From: Endozoicomonas sp. G2_2
Lineage (GTDB): Bacteria; Pseudomonadota; Gammaproteobacteria; Nevskiales; Salinisphaeraceae
NCBI RefSeq assembly: GCF_017744135.1
Contig: NZ_JAGHQU010000003.1
Coordinates: 1-64,000 of the forward strand
Direction: 5' to 3'
DNA length: 64,000 nucleotides
Below are positions 53,675 to 62,675 of this stretch, in pieces (the first letter of the stretch is position 1; each line of letters starts with the position of its first letter). The notes below the pieces were generated by a model. It searched no databases, was not told where the DNA came from, and saw only the letters and a program-made list of their open reading frames with translations. The translations under genes were made by a program, and so were the position numbers.

Positions 53675-55866
53675 GTTCAGATACCCGCCACGCCGAGCCG
53701 GTCGAACCGGAAGTGGCCGACCCGGAAACCCTGGAGAAGTACGACCGAGAAAGCCGGGTGCGCCATGCGCTGCCACGGCGGGTGATGCAGTTCGTCGTGG
53801 CGGTGTGCGTGATGCTGGCGCTGTTTCATCTCTACACGTCGTTTTCCGGGCCGCTGGTGGACGTCGTTCAGCGCAGCATCCATCTGTACACGCTGCTCGG
53901 GCTGACCTTCGTGATCTATCCCTGGGCGATGCGCGGATCGCGCGAGCGCGTGGCCATCGGCGACGCGATACTGGCGGTGGCCGCGTTCGCGATCGGCATC
54001 TACATGGTGTTTGCTGCCGATCGGGTGATCGCCTCGGCGGGGCGGATCAACACGCTGGATATGGTCGTCGGGCTGGCCGCGCTCGCGCTCGTGGTCGACG
54101 GTGCGCGGCGAGTGACCGGCTGGGGGTTGCCGGGCCTGGCCGTGCTGTTTCTGGCTTACGGCTTCTACGCCAAGCTGTCGTTCTATCCTCAGCTCAACGG
54201 CGATATCGTGCTGGCGACCACGCGCCAGATCGTGTCGCATCTGGTGTATATCACCGAAGGCCTGCTGGGGACGGCAATCGCGGTGTCGGCCAGCTATATC
54301 ATTCTGTTCATTCTATTTGGCGCCTTCCTGGTCAAGTCCGGGCTGGGGCGGCTGTTCAACGATCTGGCCCTGGCGCTGGCCGGGCCGTCGAAGGGCGGAC
54401 CGGCCAAGGTGGCCGTGGTGGCCAGCGGCTTTCTCGGTTCGATCAACGGGTCGGCGATCGCCAATGTGGTAACGACCGGTGCGTTCACCATTCCGCTGAT
54501 GAAACGCACGGGCTACAAGGCCAATTTCGCCGGCGCGGTCGAGGCGGCTGCCAGTGTGGGTGGCCAGATTCTGCCGCCGATCATGGGCGCGGCGGCTTTC
54601 ATCATGGCCGAGGTGTTGGGCGTGCCCTACACGCAGATCATGCTCGCCGGCATCATCCCGGCGCTGCTGTTCTATCTGGGTATCCTGTTTCAGGTGCACT
54701 TGCGGGCCTCGCGCAACGGTCTGCAGGGCATCCCGCGTGCGCAACTCACGCCGCTGAAAACCGTGCTGCTCGAGCGCGGGCATCTGCTGCTGCCGATGGT
54801 CGTGCTGCTGTGGCTGATCTTCGACGGCCGCGCGCCGTTTTTTGCCGCGTTCTGGTCGGTCGCGGCGACGGTTCTCATCTGCGGCACGCGGAGGGTCGTG
54901 GTGGGCCTGACGCTCGTGCTCGTCGCACTGGTCTTTGAGCCACAGATCTGGGCGTTGGTCGATGGTCGCCCGCTGCCGGGGCTGCCGACGGACCGGCTCT
55001 GGCTGTTCGCCATCATCGCCGTGCCGGTGGCGATCAATGCGATCCGCACGCGCATGGGGTTGCAGTCCGAAGTCATGGATATCGCCGAGTGTCGCGACGC
55101 GATGACCGAAGGCGTGCGCAACTCGATCCCGGTAGCGATCGCCTGCGCCGCGGTGGGTATCGTGGTGGGCATCGCGACGCTGACCGGCATCGCGCTCGAC
55201 GCCGCCGATGCCGTGGTCAACCTCGGCCAGGCCATTCCATCCGAAATGCTGCGTCTGCTGGTCACGCTCGCGCTCACCATGGGCGCGTCGATCGTGCTCG
55301 GCATGGGGCTGCCGAGCATTCCCTGCTACATCATCACCTCGACCATGGCCGCGCCGATATTGCTGCAGCTGCCGCTGTTTCGTGAGCTGGCCGGCTCCGG
55401 CGATACCGCGATCTTTGTGGCGCACATGTTTGTGTTCTACTTCGGCATCTTCGCCAATCTCACGCCGCCGGTCGCGCTGGCCGCCTATGCCGGGGCGGGC
55501 ATTTCGGGCGGTTCGCCGAACGCCACCGGCGTCCAGGCCATGAAGCTGGCGATCGCGGGTTTTGTGGTGCCGTACATGTTCGTGTTCGCCCACAGCATGC
55601 TCATGATCGACGCGACCTGGCTCAACGTTGCCACCGTCGCGGCGACCGGCATCGTCGGGGTGCTGCTGTTGGCCGTAGCGGTCGAGGGCTATTTGCGGCG
55701 CGAGCTCAGTGCCGTCTGGCGTGTGCTGGCGCTGGCCGGGGCGCTCGCGCTGATCTATCCGGGCTGGCTCAGCGATGGCTTCGGTGCCGCGGTCGCCGTG
55801 GCGCTGTTCGCGATGGGCAGCGCCGGCAGCGGTCGATCCGGAACGCTATCGATGGCGCGTGGCTGA
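53671..55866 (+). CDS. TRAP transporter fused permease (DctQ-DctM fusion, TAXI type)
   Basis: A 731-residue inner-membrane protein with about eighteen hydrophobic segments: four in the DctQ-like part (residues about 35-160) and the rest in the DctM-like part, with GSINGSAIANVVTTGAFTIPLM and AASVGGQILPPIMGAAAFIMAE as the family signature. It is the ion-coupled permease for the lipoprotein encoded upstream. Overlaps DUF1850 by four bases. Confidence 0.92.
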   Translation: MSSDTRHAEPVEPEVADPETLEKYDRESRVRHALPRRVMQFVVAVCVMLALFHLYTSFSGPLVDVVQRSIHLYTLLGLTFVIYPWAMRGSRERVAIGDAILAVAAFAIGIYMVFAADRVIASAGRINTLDMVVGLAALALVVDGARRVTGWGLPGLAVLFLAYGFYAKLSFYPQLNGDIVLATTRQIVSHLVYITEGLLGTAIAVSASYIILFILFGAFLVKSGLGRLFNDLALALAGPSKGGPAKVAVVASGFLGSINGSAIANVVTTGAFTIPLMKRTGYKANFAGAVEAAASVGGQILPPIMGAAAFIMAEVLGVPYTQIMLAGIIPALLFYLGILFQVHLRASRNGLQGIPRAQLTPLKTVLLERGHLLLPMVVLLWLIFDGRAPFFAAFWSVAATVLICGTRRVVVGLTLVLVALVFEPQIWALVDGRPLPGLPTDRLWLFAIIAVPVAINAIRTRMGLQSEVMDIAECRDAMTEGVRNSIPVAIACAAVGIVVGIATLTGIALDAADAVVNLGQAIPSEMLRLLVTLALTMGASIVLGMGLPSIPCYIITSTMAAPILLQLPLFRELAGSGDTAIFVAHMFVFYFGIFANLTPPVALAAYAGAGISGGSPNATGVQAMKLAIAGFVVPYMFVFAHSMLMIDATWLNVATVAATGIVGVLLLAVAVEGYLRRELSAVWRVLALAGALALIYPGWLSDGFGAAVAVALFAMGSAGSGRSGTLSMARG

Positions 55867-55938
55867 CTACGGGCCAAGCCGGCGATCGCCCGGGCCTGTT
55901 AGGATTTGCGCGTTCATTCAACACGGCAGTAGCAAGCC

Positions 55939-56139
55939 ATGACCAAGAATCTCACCGACTGGGAAACGCTGGAACGAGACGAAACCCGCGGTTTCGAGAC
56001 GATCGGCATCGAAAACGAGGACGGCTGGGAAATCGAAGTCCGCTTCGATGACAACACCGAGTCCCGTCGCACCGATCGCAGGCCCAAAACGCGCGAGGAA
56101 GCCATTCAGACAGGCCAGGAACTGGCCAAGATGGGCTAG
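55939..56139 (+). CDS. Small acidic protein of unknown function
   Basis: A 66-residue, strongly charged protein with many Glu and Asp (for example DWETLERDE and GIENEDGWEIEV). No signal peptide or membrane segment is seen, and no family is recognised. Coding bias and independent position, followed by a terminator, support a real gene. The acidic composition would suit a cytoplasm adapted to salt. The ribosome site is weak. Confidence 0.55.
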   Translation: MTKNLTDWETLERDETRGFETIGIENEDGWEIEVRFDDNTESRRTDRRPKTREEAIQTGQELAKMG

Positions 56140-56158
56140 TACGCCTGTTTTGACGCGC

Positions 56159-56206
56159 GCCCGGCCCCTCGTCGTCGCACCGATGACGAGCGGCCGGGCT
56201 TTTTTA
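56159..56206 (+). terminator. Terminator after the small acidic protein gene
   Basis: gcccggcccctcgtc (56159-56173) pairs with gacgagcggccgggc (56185-56199), one mismatch, followed by seven T (56200-56206). Confidence 0.88.
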
Positions 56207-56333
56207 TGCCTGGCGCAAGGCAGAACGCTGCGCGTTCCAGTTCGGCGCGACGACGTTCCGGATTTGACTTGTGATTGGAAAAGTATGATTTTCTAAAGTC
56301 CAGGTTTCATCACCCATGTCATCCGGAGCCGTC

Positions 56334-57224
56334 ATGTCCACAGCCGCCGAAAACATCAAGCACACCGACGATGGCAAGCCCGACGTCGTACCCGAACGGC
56401 GCGACCTGCATTTCCTGCCGCCGGAAGACCGTATTCACGACTGGCACAAGCTCGGTGCGCACATGACCCAGTTCATGAACGCGCTGTCGCTGTTCTTTCC
56501 CGCCGGTGAGCGCATGTTCATCGATGCCGTGCGCGACTACCGCGAAGAGATTCCGGACCCGGATCTGAAAAAGGCCGCCACGGCATTCATCGGCCAGGAA
56601 GCGATCCACAGTCGCGAGCACAAGGAATACAACGAGCTCATGGCGCGCCAAGGCCTGCCGGCCGAGCAGCTGGACGCGTTCGTTTGGTCGTTTCTGGATT
56701 TCATCAAGAAGCGCACGCCGCGCTCGTTCCCGCTGTCGGCCACGATCGCGCTCGAGCATTTCACTGCGCTCATGGGTAACTCGATTCTCGACAACCCGGA
56801 TGCCATTGTCGGCTCGCAGGAGGACTACACGCGCATGTGGCAGTGGCATGCGCTTGAAGAGATCGAGCACAAGTCGGTCGCCTTCGATGTCTACGACCGC
56901 TGCGTGGGGCGCGGCCCGATCGCCTATGCCGAGCGCGCCGTCGGCATGGTCGCCGCGACAACGATCTTCTGGCCGCTGGTCGCGTATTTCTATTACCGCA
57001 TGACGCAGGCCAGCGAGGCGTGCCGCAAGGAAGGCTGGCGTGGCCATCTGCGCGTGTTCAACACGCTGTTTGGCCGGCCCGGCGTGCTGCGGCGTCAGCT
57101 GCCCGAGTGGGCATCGTACTTTCGCTACGGTTTTCACCCGTGGCAGCAGAACAACAGCCATCATCTGAAGATGATCGATGCACTGGTCGAAGAGACCGAG
57201 GGCGCTTACGCCACGAAGCACTAG
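56334..57224 (+). CDS. PF10118-type metal-dependent hydrolase
   Basis: A 296-residue protein with ferritin-like metal-binding motifs: QEAIHSREH and later LEEIEHKSVAF, each supplying Glu and His for a di-metal site. This family is annotated as predicted metal-dependent hydrolase; function is not known. Start ATG 56334 (MSTAAENIKHT) is preferred, with GGAG six bases upstream; an in-frame ATG at 56316 adds six residues. A GC-poor stretch (56264-56300) before it probably contains the promoter. Confidence 0.85.
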   Translation: MSTAAENIKHTDDGKPDVVPERRDLHFLPPEDRIHDWHKLGAHMTQFMNALSLFFPAGERMFIDAVRDYREEIPDPDLKKAATAFIGQEAIHSREHKEYNELMARQGLPAEQLDAFVWSFLDFIKKRTPRSFPLSATIALEHFTALMGNSILDNPDAIVGSQEDYTRMWQWHALEEIEHKSVAFDVYDRCVGRGPIAYAERAVGMVAATTIFWPLVAYFYYRMTQASEACRKEGWRGHLRVFNTLFGRPGVLRRQLPEWASYFRYGFHPWQQNNSHHLKMIDALVEETEGAYATKH

Positions 57225-57355
57225 CGATGAGCAGTCGGTGGGCTCGAGTGTGTGCCTTGTCCGCGAGTGCAATATTGCGGGTGATCTTGTGCAGGCAGGA
57301 TCGTGGTTCTCGCGGGCGCGTTTGGATGAACTGCGCTGGTTGATTTTTACCTGAG

Positions 57356-57961
57356 GTTTCGCGCTGCTGCGCGAGTCACTTTTATTTGCTTGCCCAAATA
57401 AAAGTAACCAAAACAAAGGGCACCCTGTCTTGCGTCGGCGCTACGCGCCGATGCCCTGCGCGGCTTCGTCCGCAAGCGGGCCAGCCGGAAACTCGCTGCG
57501 CTCAGACATCCGGCTGTCTTATCCGCTTGTGGCCTCCACTGCTCGGCGCTACGCCCAAGGGGACCGAATACAGACAAAGACAGGCTCGCTATCGCTTCGC
57601 CAAGGTCGCGAAGCGATATTCCTCGGAAAAAGCCGAAGGCGAGTCCGACCGGAACGTAGCTAAACACCGCAACTTCGACTTGGCAGCTGTTTCAACTCGG
57701 TTGCTGAGTAGGCCGCGCTGTATTCGGGTCCCGTTTGGCGCGACGAGAAGCACAGGGCCGAAGGGTGTCCGGCGCATGCGCCGGTGCGGCCAGCATGTTT
57801 GAGGATCGCCAAAGCGATCCGAGTTCTGGCCGCATCCCTTCGGACCGAGCATCGCAGTGAACCGGCGCGCTGCGCGCCGGCGCGTAATCCGGGTGTCTTT
57901 TTCCTTTGCTTACTTTCTTTTGGACAAGCAAAAGAAAGTGAGTCGCACAGCAGTGCGAAAC
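57356..57961. mobile_element. 606-bp noncoding element with 70-bp terminal inverted repeats
   Basis: The left end gtttcgcgctgctgcgcgag (57356-57375, arm to 57425) and the right end (57891-57961, finishing cagcagtgcgaaac) are inverted copies of each other over about 70 bp with roughly 75 percent identity by eye. Both arms contain a TTTGCTTG(C/T)CCAAA core. The interior is GC-rich and has short inverted stems but no credible gene; the longest frame (57386-57802, 138 codons) has shadow-like composition. This has the form of a MITE or structured intergenic repeat. Similar motifs are known in intergenic DNA of several gammaproteobacteria. No clear target duplication is visible, so mobility is inferred only from shape. 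Confidence 0.6.
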
Positions 57962-58039
57962 AAAAGGTTCGACAAACTCGTGAGTACTACGCCACCGAGT
58001 CCAGGTAGCCGCAGCGGGGGCGGCCTGGCAGCGCGAACG

Positions 58040-59005
58040 CTATCGCACCGGCTCGCGCCGTTTCGCTGGCGCACTCACCACGATCACGCCACTGATGATC
58101 GCGATACCCCCCACGATGAAGTTCCACGTCAGCGCCTCGTCGAGCAGGAGCGCGCCGAACAGCACGCCGAAAACGGGCGACAGAAATGAGAACACGCCCA
58201 GCCGCGAGGCGAGATAACGTCGTAACAGCGCGAACCACAGCAGCAGCACGCCGAAGGCGATACCCAGGGTCTGGAAGGTCATGCTGGCGAGCACGGGGTC
58301 GGTGACGTGAATATCCGACAGGTCGCCCATGACCGCGGCGAACGGCAGCAACAGCAGCCCCGCGATCACGAGTTGGTAGGACAACGTCAGCGTGGGCGGC
58401 TGCTCGGACAGCTTCGTGGTGCGGATGACCACCGTGGTGGCCGCCCAGCCCATGCCCGCCATCGTGCCGAGAATGTCGCCGATGATCAGCGACGACACGG
58501 CGGGCCCGTCTGCGCTGCTGCCGGCGCCGGTCGGCGCCATGGCCAGCACGATGCCGGTAAAGGCGACCGCAATGCCCACCCAGTGCCGTACCCCGAGCTG
58601 CTCGCCGGGCACGAGAAAATGCAGGCCGAGCGCGGCAAACACCGGCGCGGTGTAGAGGAAAACGGACATATGCGAAGCCGTGGTATAGCCCAGCCCGAGC
58701 GCGACGAAGCAGAATTCGCTGGCAAATCCGAGGCCCACGGCCACGCCCGGCCAGAACACCGCGCGTGCATCGGCGACGCGCACGCCGCGTGCATAGGCCA
58801 CGGCCATGACCAGAAACGCCGCCAGCGTTGAGCGAATTGCAATCTGCGCCAGCGGCGCGATATCCGCGGCCACCCATTTGATGGCGACCTGCTGCAGGCC
58901 CAGCGCCAGACAGAACACCAGCATCAGCAGGCTGCCCTGCATATCGAGCGCGCGCCGCGTCGCCTGCGGGGAAAAGGTTTTAAAAGTGTCTGCGCGCGTG
59001 CTCAT
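58040..59005 (-). CDS. DMT superfamily (EamA) transporter
   Basis: A 321-residue inner-membrane protein with ten helices in two EamA repeats. Family segments include LVFCLALGLQQVAIKWVAADI (repeat 1) and FLSPVFGVLFGALLLDEALTW (repeat 2). EamA carriers export or import metabolites; substrate unknown. Start ATG 59005 (MSTRADTFKTF); ATG 58942 (MQGSLLML) is an alternative that begins just before the first helix. It is divergent from a LysR regulator with 103 bases between starts, a common regulator-transporter pair. Confidence 0.9.
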   Translation of the reverse strand: MSTRADTFKTFSPQATRRALDMQGSLLMLVFCLALGLQQVAIKWVAADIAPLAQIAIRSTLAAFLVMAVAYARGVRVADARAVFWPGVAVGLGFASEFCFVALGLGYTTASHMSVFLYTAPVFAALGLHFLVPGEQLGVRHWVGIAVAFTGIVLAMAPTGAGSSADGPAVSSLIIGDILGTMAGMGWAATTVVIRTTKLSEQPPTLTLSYQLVIAGLLLLPFAAVMGDLSDIHVTDPVLASMTFQTLGIAFGVLLLWFALLRRYLASRLGVFSFLSPVFGVLFGALLLDEALTWNFIVGGIAIISGVIVVSAPAKRREPVR

Positions 59006-59108
59006 GGCAATACGGTCGGCCCCGGGGAACAGGCGCACAGCTAAGCACCGGGCAAACAGCTGTGCAAACCATTAAACTGCAAGACCAGGCTCAGGAAAAT
59101 TCAATCGC

Positions 59109-60044
59109 ATGATCGAGCGGCTGCCGTTAAACGCTCTGCGCGCCTTCGTGTTCGCGGCGCGCCATGAAAGCTTCAAGGCGGCAGCCCTCGATCTGCATGT
59201 CACGCCGGGTGCGATCAGCCGCCATATCAAGCAGTTGGAAGGCGCGCTCGGGGTCGATCTGTTTATGCGCCATCCGCACGGTGTGAGCCTGACCACGCGC
59301 GGTGCACGGCTTGCCGATGAAGCAGGCGACGCCCTTGCCGCGTTGTCGCGCAGCGTAGAGGTGGCCTGCGCCAGGCCGCGCTCGGCACCGCCGCTTACGG
59401 TCAGCGCATCGCCGTCGCTTATCCAGCACTGGCTGTTGCCGCGTCTTGCCGACTTCGAAAATCGCCATCCCGGCGTCGATCTCGCGCTCGAGGCGAGTGC
59501 CAATCTCGTCGAGCCGGCCTGGCGCGCGGATCGTGCGCAGGTCAGCATTCGCTACGGGCAGGGGCCGTGGCCCGGGGTGCGGTGTACGCCGTTGATGGAC
59601 GAAACCCTCTTTCCGGTATGTTCGCCTGCGCTGCTCGAGCGTGGCCCGCCCCTGGAGACCCCGGCGGATCTCGCGCGGCACACGCTGCTGCACGTGACCT
59701 GGTTGTCGAATCAGGCCGAGCTGTTCCCCGGTTGGCGCGCCTGGCTGGACGCTGCCGGGGCCCCGGACGTGGCGGTGCCGGTGCATCGGCGCTATTCGCT
59801 GTTCGGACTGGCCCTCGACCAGGCAATTGCGGGGCGCGGCGTGGCGCTGACATCGAGCGTGCTGGCGGCAGACCGGTTGGCCAGCGGCGTACTGGTGCGC
59901 CCGTTCGGTGATCGCTTCGCGCTGGCCTCGCCGTTTTCCTACGATCTGCTCATGCCTGCGCACGGCGAGGCCCCGCCCGCGGTGGCCGCGTTCACCGAAT
60001 GGCTGGTGGCGCAGGCCGCGCATTTTCGCGGTGACGCGCGCTAG
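59109..60044 (+). CDS. LysR family transcriptional regulator (GcvA-like), divergent from EamA transporter
   Basis: A 311-residue regulator. The N-terminal HTH (LPLNALRAFVFAARHESF... AISRHIKQLEGALG) is the GcvA subgroup type, followed by the effector domain. It probably controls the divergent EamA carrier and its own gene from the shared 103-base gap. Inducer not known. Confidence 0.9.
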   Translation: MIERLPLNALRAFVFAARHESFKAAALDLHVTPGAISRHIKQLEGALGVDLFMRHPHGVSLTTRGARLADEAGDALAALSRSVEVACARPRSAPPLTVSASPSLIQHWLLPRLADFENRHPGVDLALEASANLVEPAWRADRAQVSIRYGQGPWPGVRCTPLMDETLFPVCSPALLERGPPLETPADLARHTLLHVTWLSNQAELFPGWRAWLDAAGAPDVAVPVHRRYSLFGLALDQAIAGRGVALTSSVLAADRLASGVLVRPFGDRFALASPFSYDLLMPAHGEAPPAVAAFTEWLVAQAAHFRGDAR

Positions 60045-60174
60045 GCACGGGCCGGAAATGGCGCGCTCCTGGCGCGGTCAAAACCGGTGGCGCGCAAGCG
60101 AGGGTTCAGATCGGGCGCCGTATCAGGTCTAATGCGCGCGTATTCAACGTTGCCGGCCGTACAAGGAAGCTGCC

Positions 60175-60807
60175 ATGGACGAGAACGTCACCGTCATCAA
60201 CCACCCACTGATCGCGCACAAGCTCACGCTGATGCGCCGCAAGAACTCGTCCACCCAGAAATTCCGCAGTCTGCTGCGCGAAGTCGCCCATCTGCTGACC
60301 TACGAGATCACCCGCGATCTCGAACTCACCACCGAGCTCATCGAGACCCCGCTGCAGGAAATGGACGCGCCCACGCTGGCCGGCAAGAAGCTGTGCTTCG
60401 TGTCGATCCTGCGGGCGGGCAACGGCCTGCTCGAAGGCATGGTCGAACTCATGCCCTCGGCGCGGGTCGGGCATATCGGCATGTTCCGCGATCCGGATTC
60501 GCTGCAGGCCGTGGAGTACTACTGCAAAGTACCCCAGGATATCGGCGAGCGCCGCGTGATCGTGGTGGACCCGATGCTGGCCACCGGCAATTCGGCGATC
60601 GCCGCCATCACGCATCTCAAGAAGCAGGGCGCACAGAACATGAAGTTCCTGTGCCTTCTGGCCGCGCCGGAAGGTGTGAAGGCCTTGCGCGAGGCACATC
60701 CGGACGTGCCGGTGTTCACCGCGGCCATCGACGACCGCCTGGACGAGCACGGTTATATCCGCCCGGGGCTGGGTGACGCGGGCGATCGGATGTACGGCAC
60801 GAAATAG
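60175..60807 (+). CDS. upp: Uracil phosphoribosyltransferase
   Basis: A 210-residue enzyme, the standard length. The PRPP loop is [11 protein letters not shown] (131-141). It salvages uracil to UMP with PRPP. Clear AAGGAAG ribosome site before ATG 60175. A uracil/xanthine-type permease gene lies 520 bases downstream on the same strand, an expected partner, though a small lipoprotein gene on the other strand is between them. Confidence 0.96.
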   Translation: MDENVTVINHPLIAHKLTLMRRKNSSTQKFRSLLREVAHLLTYEITRDLELTTELIETPLQEMDAPTLAGKKLCFVSILRAGNGLLEGMVELMPSARVGHIGMFRDPDSLQAVEYYCKVPQDIGERRVIVVDPMLATGNSAIAAITHLKKQGAQNMKFLCLLAAPEGVKALREAHPDVPVFTAAIDDRLDEHGYIRPGLGDAGDRMYGTK

Positions 60808-60883
60808 CCGCTTGGGGGTGGATTGCGATTGCCAGCGGGCTACTCGCAGCCTTCGCTGGCAACGGATCTTGCCGACGTGGTGT

Positions 60884-60915
60884 CGCCGCGCCCGGGCCGT
60901 GGGCCGGGCGCGGCG
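60884..60915. terminator. Perfect GC-rich hairpin after upp and the small lipoprotein gene
   Basis: cgccgcgcccgg (60884-60895) and ccgggcgcggcg (60904-60915) form a perfect 12-bp stem around 8 bases. No T-run follows on either strand. It lies between converging gene ends and could act as a weak bidirectional terminator or mRNA end structure. Confidence 0.5.
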
Positions 60916-60922
60916 CGCTGGC

Positions 60923-61135
60923 CTATCGCGCCCCCGCGCCTTGGCCCATTCTCACGTGCTGCGTGGTGCAGTCCTTGTTGGAAACGGTGCCCATGAACGC
61001 GTTCATTTGCACGCTGCATTTGTCGACGTTCATACCCCCGGCGCCGTCACTCGAAATATTGGTCACGAACGGCCCGGCGGTGGTGCAACCGGTGATCGCG
61101 AGCGCGGCGACGGCAATCAGACTCAGACGTTTCAT
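60923..61135 (-). CDS. Small secreted lipoprotein of unknown function
   Basis: A 70-residue protein with a signal peptide and lipobox (ALAITGCTTAG, Cys17). The mature part, about 53 residues, holds two Cys (VDKCSVQM and NKDCTTQH) that could form a disulfide. Similar tiny lipoproteins of unknown role occur in several gammaproteobacteria. The signal peptide and lipobox argue for a real gene. Confidence 0.65.
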   Translation of the reverse strand: MKRLSLIAVAALAITGCTTAGPFVTNISSDGAGGMNVDKCSVQMNAFMGTVSNKDCTTQHVRMGQGAGAR

Positions 61136-61330
61136 ATTTCCCCAGGTTTTTGTGTTTTCAGCTAACGAACGGATCGATTCCTGCAGCGAGCTTGTGCTGC
61201 CGATTGGGATCGATCACCGGTATCGTGCGGCATGCGAGAATGCCGCGTCGATACGCGGTCTATATCGGCACGGTTGCGCGCCGATAAAGCGCGGTATAAC
61301 CAACCAAAACCGTGGAGCGATCTGCGACTG

Positions 61331-62593
61331 ATGTCTGATCCAGCAGCCCCTGATTCCGCTTCTATGGCCTATCGTTTTCGGGTCCGCGACGGCCTTCTCG
61401 GGGCGCAGATGCTGTTCGTGGCTTTTGGGTCGCTGGTGCTGGTGCCACTGCTCACCGGGCTGGATCCGAACGTGGCGCTGTTCACGGCCGGGCTCGGCAC
61501 GCTGATCTTCCAGATCGTCACCCGTGGGCGCGTGCCGGTGTTTCTCGCGTCGTCTTTCGCCTTCATCGCGCCGATCATCTACGGCGTGGAAACCTGGGGG
61601 ATTCCCGGCACGCTGTGCGGGTTGATCGCGGCAGGCGGCGTCTACATGCTGCTGAGCCTGGTCATTCGTCTGCGTGGCGTGGGCGTGGTTACGCGGCTGC
61701 TGCCCGCGATCGTGACCGGGCCGGTGATCATGGTGATCGGCCTGGTGCTCGCGCCGGTGGCGGTCAACCTCGCCATGGGGCTGGACGGCAACGGCAACGA
61801 GCAGCTGGTCGCCGCCGGCCCGGCGATGACGGTTTCGTTCATCGCGCTCGCGGTGACGGTGGCCGTTTCCATGCTCGCGCGCGGATTCCTGTCGCTGGTG
61901 CCGATTCTCTGCGGCGTCGTGGCGGGGTATCTCGCCAGCCTGCCGTTCGGGCTGGTCGATTTCGCGCCGGTTGCCGATGCGCCGTGGTTCGCGGTGCCCA
62001 ACTTCGTGGCGCCTGAGTGGAACTGGCAGGCGGTGCTGTTCATGATTCCGGTCGCGATCGCGCCGGCGATCGAGCACTTCGGCGATATCGTGGCCATCCG
62101 CTCGGTAACCGGGCGCGATTACCTTAAAGATCCCGGCATCGACCGCACCATGCTCGGCGACGGCCTGGCGACATCATTGGCCGCCTCGCTCGGCGGGCCG
62201 CCCAATACCACCTATTCAGAAGTCACCGGCGCCGTCACCCTTACAAAAGCCTACAACCCGGCTTTGATGACCTGGGCCGCGGGCTTCGCCATCGTCTTCG
62301 CCTTCGTCGGCAAGCTCGGGGCGTTGCTTGCCAGCATTCCCACGCCGGTGATGGGCGGCATCATCGTGCTGCTGTTCGGCGCGATCATTGTGGTTGGCAT
62401 GAACAGCCTGGCGAAGTCCGGCGAGGAACTCACCGAGCCGCGCAATCTGGCGGTCGTGGGCATCATTCTGGTCACCGGCGTCGGCGGACTGAGCTTCTCG
62501 GCTGGGGAATTCACGCTCGAAGGTATCGCCCTTGCCGGGGTGCTCGGCGTCGCCCTCAACTTTGTGCTGCCGAGAACGCGCGCCGCGCGCTAG
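61331..62593 (+). CDS. NCS2 family uracil/xanthine permease
   Basis: A 420-residue membrane protein with fourteen predicted helices in the UraA fold. Family segments are LGTLIFQIVTRGRVPVFLASSFAF near helix 3, AIAPAIEHFGDIVAI (helix 8, with the substrate Glu) and SLGGPPNTTYSEVTGAV (helix 10). Proximity to upp suggests uracil rather than xanthine. Start ATG 61331 (MSDPAAPDSAS) is preferred over the longer open frame. Confidence 0.92.
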   Translation: MSDPAAPDSASMAYRFRVRDGLLGAQMLFVAFGSLVLVPLLTGLDPNVALFTAGLGTLIFQIVTRGRVPVFLASSFAFIAPIIYGVETWGIPGTLCGLIAAGGVYMLLSLVIRLRGVGVVTRLLPAIVTGPVIMVIGLVLAPVAVNLAMGLDGNGNEQLVAAGPAMTVSFIALAVTVAVSMLARGFLSLVPILCGVVAGYLASLPFGLVDFAPVADAPWFAVPNFVAPEWNWQAVLFMIPVAIAPAIEHFGDIVAIRSVTGRDYLKDPGIDRTMLGDGLATSLAASLGGPPNTTYSEVTGAVTLTKAYNPALMTWAAGFAIVFAFVGKLGALLASIPTPVMGGIIVLLFGAIIVVGMNSLAKSGEELTEPRNLAVVGIILVTGVGGLSFSAGEFTLEGIALAGVLGVALNFVLPRTRAAR

Positions 62594-62675
62594 AGAGCCG
62601 CGGCTGCCGCCGCAATATTGACAGCGTGCGATGTAACGGTATTAACTGCGGCGTTGCAACAGACCGGAGGAGTCC

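Noticed and set aside
56264-56300. Classical sigma-70 promoter before the PF10118 hydrolase (ttgact and tatgat)
   Set aside because: The two boxes are only 14 bases apart, too close for a normal promoter, so it is not listed as a feature.
57386-57802. 138-codon frame inside the inverted-end element
   Set aside because: Composition follows the repeat DNA, no ribosome site or family; better explained as noncoding element.
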